Positions 58,545 through 64,000 of a stretch of 64,000 nt of DNA are shown piece after piece. The stretch is from Syntrophobacterales bacterium (GTDB lineage: Bacteria; Desulfobacterota; Syntrophobacteria; Syntrophobacterales; Thermodesulforhabdaceae), in NCBI GenBank assembly GCA_026417655.1, contig JAOACS010000022.1:1-64000 (forward strand), in the 5' to 3' direction. How positions within the stretch are numbered: position 1 is the first letter of the stretch; each line of letters starts with the position of its first letter. Both the position numbers and the translations under genes were made by a program. The notes beneath the pieces were generated by a model. It was given only the letters and a program-made list of their open reading frames with translations, did no database searches and was not told the DNA's origin.

Positions 58545-60488
58545 CTAAAAGACAACCTTTCCCCCTACCATCCATGTGATTCCCGGCATTGGATAACCGG
58601 GGTAGTATTCATAGTGATTATCTGTCATATTTTCAACGGCCATAAAGACCTCTCCCTGAATCTGTTTGCTGGGAAGAGGTAGCTGGTAACTTAATTTACC
58701 ATTTAGGAGAAAGTAGCTATCTACAGCCCTAGAGTTTACCGCTGTGCTCCGTCTAGCTCTGGCATCAATATACATTTTATCAACATATTGACAATCAAGG
58801 CTTAGTTTAAAATTCCTCAAGAATCGCCAGTTTATTCCAGCACTGAAGGTTACGTCTGGAGCATAGGGGAGATCCTCAGGATCCCTATCGATGATGTTTA
58901 TTCCCAAAAAGGTGGAAATTGCTTCGTTAGGATGAGCTGCTATGGACAACTCAACCCCCTTTGTTTTATAGGTTCCGATATTAGCATAGTAAGGAGGTGG
59001 TGGAGGTGGAACCACAACAATGTAGCGATTTTCTCCTTCATTGTAAAACCAGGTGACCCCAATATCTAGCTTCTTATTAAAAAGATACTGCCTTATTCCG
59101 GCTTCTAAATGATCCATTTTTTCAGCTTCAAGATTTTTCCAGCTAGTCTTTAAGGCAGGGGTAACCTTTTCAGATACAACCACCACTTCAAGGCCTGGGT
59201 AAAGAATACCCTTAGCATACCCCAAATGAATGATGGTGTTATTATACCCTACAACTAAACCACCGTGGGGAGCTACTTCCGAACCAAAGTCACTATGGTT
59301 ATAATAGCGAAAACCCACAGATGGTATAATATGCAAGGCCTCTTTTCGCCCAAACTGATGACTTATTGCGACATAAGGTGAGACTATATCGAAGCTGTGA
59401 CCCTTCCAGTTGTCGCTTGAACCATCACTAAAAATCTTATTATAGTCACCTTCCGTGTGGTCCCAATCAAGACCAGTAATTATTTCACCGCCCTCCCAAA
59501 GTCGAAGGACCTCCCGAGCCTTCATGCCGTAGAAGAGAAAGTTGTTGTAAAGATCCTCCTTAAGTCCCTGTCTGGAGCTCGATGGTTGACCTAACCAGTC
59601 CCCATCACCATCGTTTCGATAAAACTTTAGATACCCTTCAGCAAGGTTGTATTTATTTTCAATCGTTGCAATACCAAGGTAGGCCTTAGTCCTATAACGC
59701 CCAACCATGGTGTTAGGTTTTCCTTCTATACCAGGATCATCGGCATAATTGTCGGTTTTTAAACCGAAAAGGGAAAGGCGCCATTCATCGTTTAATTGGT
59801 ATCCCATTCTCACGTAAAGATCTTTGAGTTCTCCATCGGCATTTTCTCGATGACCGTCGGATATACGGTATCCACCTCCGGCATAATAATCGAACCGCCC
59901 TATTTTACCCCCATGCTCTCCCTTTGCTATATAGGTTTCATGGGATCCGCCCGATATGGTAAGCTTCGATTGGAAGCCTTCGGTAGTTTTAACTTTTGGC
60001 ACAATATTTACAACAGCAAAGGCGTTGCCAAACGTATAGGGCTGAGGACTTTTGTAAATCTCAATAGATTCCGCAGGATCGATAGACATAAGATCCAATA
60101 GGGGATGGTTCCATACACTCATAAACATGGGAACCCCGTCAATGAAGGTTTTTATCTCTGCCCCTGGCCTGCTAGAGCCCATGCCCCTTATGAATACACC
60201 ACCCCCGGAGGCTCCCCCAAAGGAACCAACTATGTTATACTTTGATATATTTACCCCGGGAGTTCTACGAAGGGCGCTGGTTAAATCTTGAGCGTTGAGG
60301 TCTTCTATCTGCTCTTCGCTTACAATAGTTTTTTCGCTACCATAGCGATTTTTGTCATTCCCTTCAACAATAGGGGTAGCGGTTACAACAATGCCCCTTA
60401 ACTCTGAAGCCCCCTCCTCATAGGCAAAGGATAGACTGAAAGTGGCTATATAAAGAAATAATATTACAAGATAGAAGGATCCCTTCAT
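58545..60488 (-). CDS. TonB-dependent outer membrane receptor
   Basis: 647 residues with a signal peptide (about 1-22, ending FAYEEG). The plug domain (about 30-155) shows LRGIVVTATPI, VSEEQIEDLNAQDLTSALRR and GVFIRGMGSSRPGAEIKTFI. The barrel ends with an aromatic residue (GGKVVF), the BAM insertion signal. It transports a scarce substrate such as a metal chelate or cobalamin using TonB energy. A six-Pro loop (VVPPPPPPYY, about 520) is unusual. No Fur box or cobalamin riboswitch is evident in the 180 bp upstream, so the ligand cannot be guessed. Confidence 0.92.
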   Translation of the reverse strand: MKGSFYLVILFLYIATFSLSFAYEEGASELRGIVVTATPIVEGNDKNRYGSEKTIVSEEQIEDLNAQDLTSALRRTPGVNISKYNIVGSFGGASGGGVFIRGMGSSRPGAEIKTFIDGVPMFMSVWNHPLLDLMSIDPAESIEIYKSPQPYTFGNAFAVVNIVPKVKTTEGFQSKLTISGGSHETYIAKGEHGGKIGRFDYYAGGGYRISDGHRENADGELKDLYVRMGYQLNDEWRLSLFGLKTDNYADDPGIEGKPNTMVGRYRTKAYLGIATIENKYNLAEGYLKFYRNDGDGDWLGQPSSSRQGLKEDLYNNFLFYGMKAREVLRLWEGGEIITGLDWDHTEGDYNKIFSDGSSDNWKGHSFDIVSPYVAISHQFGRKEALHIIPSVGFRYYNHSDFGSEVAPHGGLVVGYNNTIIHLGYAKGILYPGLEVVVVSEKVTPALKTSWKNLEAEKMDHLEAGIRQYLFNKKLDIGVTWFYNEGENRYIVVVPPPPPPYYANIGTYKTKGVELSIAAHPNEAISTFLGINIIDRDPEDLPYAPDVTFSAGINWRFLRNFKLSLDCQYVDKMYIDARARRSTAVNSRAVDSYFLLNGKLSYQLPLPSKQIQGEVFMAVENMTDNHYEYYPGYPMPGITWMVGGKVVF

Positions 60489-60565
60489 AATACCCTCCTA
60501 AAAGAAAGTATGAGATGGTTATCTTCTGAGCCTTCTTGACCCAACCTAAGGGTTATAGAAAATAG

Positions 60566-60591
60566 GAAAAAGAACTCTACCTTCTGGTAGA
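60566..60591 (-). terminator. Intrinsic terminator after the sensor kinase gene
   Basis: Read on the minus strand, TCTACC-AGAA-GGTAGA forms a 6-bp stem with a four-base loop (60576-60591), followed by GTTCTTTTTCC. It lies about 80 bp beyond the kinase stop at 60669 and about 75 bp before the receptor gene, so the receptor likely has its own promoter. Confidence 0.6.
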
Positions 60592-60668
60592 CATTAAGGA
60601 CATGCCAAGTGATTTATAAAACCTAATCAAAAAATTTTTACAACCTTTTTTTACTCTAAAAAAAGTCC

Positions 60669-63272
60669 TCAGAGTTTTCTAGTAGATAATACTTCCATTA
60701 CCGTCTCTTTGAGTTTTGCTACGCTAAAGGGTTTTGTTAACAATGCGGTTACACCGTAATGTTTATAATTTTCTATAACCGAACCGTGGATATATCCACT
60801 GGCTAGTATAATTGGAGTATTTATTTGCCTCATAGCTAGTTCCTTAAGTAGCCCTTCACCGCCTATGCCAGGAAGTCCAAGGTCGGTTATGATAAGATCA
60901 TAGGATGAATGATCTAATAAGGATAGGGCCCTATCTGGATCTTCGGCAACATCTACAACGCATCCCTCACTCCTTAGATATACTGCCATCAGGTCCCTAA
61001 TTGTGGTTTCGTCTTCTATGACCAGGATCCTTACCTTCTTGGAAACTACCTCTTTTCTCTCATTCTTTTTCCCCACCTCGAAATATTCGGAGGGAACTCT
61101 TTCTTTTTCACAGTGGATCTTTAAAACCGGGAAAATCATTGTAAAGGTAGTTCCTTCACCCCATCTACTTTCGCAGATAATACTTCCTTCGAGTTGCTTG
61201 ACTATACCATAAACCATGGAGAGGCCAAGCCCACTTCCCTTCCCAACAGGTTTTGTGGTAAAGAAGGGATCAAAGATTTTGTCTATGATATCCGGAGGGA
61301 TACCTGTGCCGTTGTCACTTACGATTATCTTGACGTATGAACCAACCTCGTTCGGTATAGAGTTTTCATCCGTTGTAAGCTCCGTCGTAATTTCTATGAC
61401 TCCCGACCTGTCCACGTTCTCTATGGCATCTTTGGCATTATTTAAAAGGTTTAGAAATACTTGCTCTAGCTGTCCCTCTCCAGCAAAAATAAAAGGTTTT
61501 GATTCACAGAACCTGGTTCTAATCTCTATGGATCGAGGAAACACCTGCCTACAAAGCCTTACCACTCGTTCTATCTCATCGTGGAGTGAAAAGCTCTGTT
61601 TCTTAAGTCCTTCGGCTCTACTAAAGTCAAGAAGACCTCTTACTACTGAAGCTGCCCGCTGCTGAAGGGTGTTTATGTCTCTTATTCGCTTTATCAAAGA
61701 ACCATCGCCCGTTTTTTCGATCTCCCTTCCCAAATGTTCTATAGCTAAAGAGATACCATGCAGTATGTTATTAAATTCATGGGATACACCAGCAACTAGA
61801 GTTCCAAGGGACTCCAACCTTTGAGATTTCTGAAGTTGGGCTTCTAGCCTTCTTTTTTCTTCCTCCGATCTCCTTATCTCTGTCATGTCTATCATAATAA
61901 ATATTCCACAGGGTCTACCTTTAAAGGTTGTTGAGTTTTCTATAGTCTTTGTGATTTTTTCCCTTCCGGTCTTAGTTATAATTGGAATCTCATAGGAGAG
62001 CTGTTCCTTTAGGAGCCCCTTTTGTCGTCTCGTAGCGTTGTAGGCTATTAGATCCTGATATTCTTTCTTCGCAATCTGCCAAAAGGGAACAATGTCTAAA
62101 AGCTCTTCCTCGGAATATTCAGTTATAAGCGTTCCTTCCTTATTTACGTAAAGGATCCGATCGTCCTGGAATAAAAATATACCAACCGGCGCCGTTTCAG
62201 AGATGATTCGAAACTTTTCTTCGCTCTCAATTAGCGCTCTATTTCTCTCTCTTAGTTTCAGCATCGCCTTTTCGAAGCTCTGCTCCAATATCTCTCCCTC
62301 TTCAAAGGGGAAAAAGCCTTTAACACCAAAAGGAGGGTGTTTTTCTATCCTTTCTGACTCAACATAGGAGGAAAAGAGCTCAAGGGGCATAACGAGAGTC
62401 CTCTCTAACCATCTTCTCACCAACATTTGGAGGCTAATTAAAAAGATTATTCCCCCAAAGGAGATCGCCATACACGTATATAACGTTGGAGAAAAGGCTA
62501 CTCCTAGGGGGATTAAAACAAAACTCCAGAAACCCAAGATATTATATTTACCTCCAATTATAAACCATGAGTCTTCATAGAGTCCTATCGTGAATATCTC
62601 ACCACGGTTGTTTCGAGGAAACCAGATATAATGGGCTATGTTTTCCTGTCTATTAACCTTTTCTATGTCAGAGTGGGTTATGTAGTTTCCGTAACTATCT
62701 AGTATAAAAAGATCTTCTGGGTGTTTTATTACACGCCTTACAAAATCTGAAAGCCTCTTTAAGTCCAACTCGCCTAGTAATATGTAGTCCGGATTACTGT
62801 GGTTAATAATTCCAATAACCACAGTTCCAATGTGGCTGGAATAATAAGGAGGAACAAGACCTTGATAAACTGTAGAAATCTGGCCTAAGGGTAGGGATAG
62901 GGTTTTTATTGACTCGTTGTGGGGAATTATACGCATTAGAGCGTTAGAGTCCTTCTCAAGCACTATAATGTCGTGGAAATATTGGTTTAACATGAAGTTT
63001 TCCTCTGCCGTTGTGGTCGAGACGCTAGATAAAAAGGGGTTAGTCTTAGAGGCATACAGGTTAAGTATTTTCAACCCTTCGTAAAGGAATTCACTTATCG
63101 CTGTAGATACTATTTGGACCTTGTGAAGGACTTGATTTCTCAGAATCCAAAGGTGGGAAAAAACTATAAAAATCACCGTAATAACTAAAAGTCCAGAGAT
63201 AGGGATAATAACATAGTCGAAGACCTTTTCTCTAGCGACGGAGGAGATTTTAGGTTTTTTATACTCTAGCAT
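60669..63272 (-). CDS. Membrane hybrid sensor histidine kinase (Cache-like, PAS, HisKA, HATPase, REC)
   Basis: 867 residues. TM1 (about 20-45) and TM2 (about 255-285) bracket a periplasmic sensor region of the Cache-like kind. A HAMP-like linker and a PAS domain (about 350-470) follow. HisKA has His about 498 in [12 protein letters not shown], and HATPase_c shows [18 protein letters not shown] and [15 protein letters not shown]-terminal receiver (about 745-865) has acceptor D797 in IITDLGLPG. The ATG overlaps the stop of the binding-protein gene by one base (TAATG), so both are made together. The partner response regulator is not obvious. Confidence 0.92.
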   Translation of the reverse strand: MLEYKKPKISSVAREKVFDYVIIPISGLLVITVIFIVFSHLWILRNQVLHKVQIVSTAISEFLYEGLKILNLYASKTNPFLSSVSTTTAEENFMLNQYFHDIIVLEKDSNALMRIIPHNESIKTLSLPLGQISTVYQGLVPPYYSSHIGTVVIGIINHSNPDYILLGELDLKRLSDFVRRVIKHPEDLFILDSYGNYITHSDIEKVNRQENIAHYIWFPRNNRGEIFTIGLYEDSWFIIGGKYNILGFWSFVLIPLGVAFSPTLYTCMAISFGGIIFLISLQMLVRRWLERTLVMPLELFSSYVESERIEKHPPFGVKGFFPFEEGEILEQSFEKAMLKLRERNRALIESEEKFRIISETAPVGIFLFQDDRILYVNKEGTLITEYSEEELLDIVPFWQIAKKEYQDLIAYNATRRQKGLLKEQLSYEIPIITKTGREKITKTIENSTTFKGRPCGIFIMIDMTEIRRSEEEKRRLEAQLQKSQRLESLGTLVAGVSHEFNNILHGISLAIEHLGREIEKTGDGSLIKRIRDINTLQQRAASVVRGLLDFSRAEGLKKQSFSLHDEIERVVRLCRQVFPRSIEIRTRFCESKPFIFAGEGQLEQVFLNLLNNAKDAIENVDRSGVIEITTELTTDENSIPNEVGSYVKIIVSDNGTGIPPDIIDKIFDPFFTTKPVGKGSGLGLSMVYGIVKQLEGSIICESRWGEGTTFTMIFPVLKIHCEKERVPSEYFEVGKKNERKEVVSKKVRILVIEDETTIRDLMAVYLRSEGCVVDVAEDPDRALSLLDHSSYDLIITDLGLPGIGGEGLLKELAMRQINTPIILASGYIHGSVIENYKHYGVTALLTKPFSVAKLKETVMEVLSTRKL

Positions 63273-64000
63273 TAAAAGCGTTCCTCCCTTATGAGCTTAA
63301 GTTCGCCTCTTTCGAGTTTGTAAATCCACCATGGGTGAATTGAATCTCCGAAGCTATCCATACTTATATTTCCGATAAGGCAGTCACAGGTGATACCTGA
63401 TGAGAGAGTGGAGACTAGATCTTTCGAGTCTCCACCAGTCTTTTCAATCGCCTTGGCTAAGATCATTGTAGCATCGTAAGCGTATATAGCTGGGAATGAA
63501 ATCTTCTTTCCGAATCTCTTCTCAAAACGCTTTTGAATCTCACTAGTCCTTTCGGAATATTCCGGTGGTTCTATATGCTCTATAAATACTGTCGCATGTT
63601 CATCATGATGTAAACGTCTAAATAATTCTTCAGATACCATCCAGGCAGAGCTGAAAGCAGGAACTTCAGGAAGATTTACCTTAAGCCAGTTGAGAATCCT
63701 CGCTCCGTCTATTGCCGATACTGCTAGCACCAAAGCATCCGGTTTAACAACTTTGATCTGATCTAAGACGGTATCTAAGTCGATCCCCATTTTATAGCTG
63801 TAGGCCCCATGGCACGCCGTAAGATCCTGAACACCAACAAGAACTTCCGAAAAGTTATAGACAAAATCCAGGGAATAGATGAAATTGTCGTTATCGTAGA
63901 TAAAACACCACAACCTAGGGGGATTCGAAGGGGGAGGGAGTATTTCTAAAGCGAATCGAGCAAGTCCCTTAGCCCTGATACTATTGTCGCTTATAATTCG
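63272..64000 (-). CDS. Periplasmic binding protein, Leu/Ile/Val-type (5' part outside the window)
   Basis: The frame is open to the window end, giving at least 242 residues of the C-terminal part of a type I periplasmic binding protein. Visible blocks are VVKPDALVLAVSAIDGARIL, the hinge-region FSSAWMVSEELF and AIYAYDATMILAKAIEKTGG, typical of branched-chain amino acid or amide-binding proteins. No transporter genes adjoin on this side. The gene is translationally coupled to a membrane hybrid kinase, so the protein may serve as its periplasmic ligand sensor rather than as part of an ABC importer. Confidence 0.85.
   Translation of the reverse strand, partial: RIISDNSIRAKGLARFALEILPPPSNPPRLWCFIYDNDNFIYSLDFVYNFSEVLVGVQDLTACHGAYSYKMGIDLDTVLDQIKVVKPDALVLAVSAIDGARILNWLKVNLPEVPAFSSAWMVSEELFRRLHHDEHATVFIEHIEPPEYSERTSEIQKRFEKRFGKKISFPAIYAYDATMILAKAIEKTGGDSKDLVSTLSSGITCDCLIGNISMDSFGDSIHPWWIYKLERGELKLIREERF

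Noticed and set aside
60489-60668. Cobalamin riboswitch or Fur box upstream of the TonB-dependent receptor.
   Set aside because: The gap is only 180 bp, partly taken up by a terminator, and no consensus for either was seen.
1-64000. CRISPR arrays, insertion sequences, phage genes, integrase or att sites.
   Set aside because: No regular repeats, transposase, integrase or phage structural genes were found; the tRNA-Gln is not followed by foreign genes.

Overview
The window comes from a Gram-negative, most likely anaerobic bacterium of the former Deltaproteobacteria (Desulfobacterota). The phylum is inferred from gene content. The evidence is an outer membrane toolkit (LptE, heptose phosphatase GmhB, TonB-dependent receptor, type II secretion), a pentahaem nitrite reductase, ferredoxin-linked enzymes (IorAB, ferredoxin-thioredoxin reductase catalytic subunit), menaquinone synthesis by the futalosine route, and a siroheme decarboxylase that points to haem synthesis from siroheme. 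The DNA is moderately A+T-rich with frequent AGA/AGG arginine codons. I see no insertion sequence, phage, CRISPR array or rRNA gene, so this is ordinary chromosome. It is densely packed and no gene-free stretch reaches 300 bp.

Layout. 1-4.4 kb: the 3' end of nrfA, a tiny gene with its own terminator, then a plus-strand run of stress and redox genes (Crp/Fnr regulator, iron-sulfur flavoprotein, TIGR02757 protein, glutaredoxin, ferredoxin-thioredoxin reductase, ferritin-like protein). 4.5-9.2 kb (minus): DedA, a small protein, a fused AhbA-AhbB siroheme decarboxylase and PlsB. 9.4-14.6 kb: a short MetE-like protein, a putative AbrB-type regulator, then CDP-alcohol phosphotransferase, MobA, MobB and an aldehyde dehydrogenase. 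14.7-22.7 kb: a signalling island of two divergent operons, one with CheY-like, CheC-like and PAS-GGDEF genes, the other with KaiC-like, receiver and hybrid histidine kinase genes. 22.7-31.6 kb: MscS channel, an EF-G paralogue, IorA/IorB, and a DHp-containing protein with no ATPase domain behind a strongly structured leader.

31.8-37.1 kb is a housekeeping run: serA, a DUF1844 gene, ispE, tRNA-Gln, prs, rplY and pth. 37.1-49.4 kb (minus) is one long gene string read as mqnB, mqnD, an unknown gene, then gspE-F-H-I-J-K-L-M-D; the major pseudopilin gspG is not in the cluster. 49.5-55.5 kb (plus): an IspH fused to a UbiA-like membrane domain, leuS, lptE and holA. 55.7-64 kb: an XRE-cupin regulator, rnc, gmhB, a methyltransferase translationally abutting a TonB-dependent receptor, and a membrane hybrid histidine kinase coupled to a periplasmic binding protein that runs off the window.

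The items most worth a second look are the IspH-UbiA fusion, the ATPase-less DHp protein with its leader, the KaiC/CheC/GGDEF signalling island, the Tyr-for-His change in the ferredoxin-thioredoxin reductase motif, the fused siroheme decarboxylase, and the secretion cluster without GspG.
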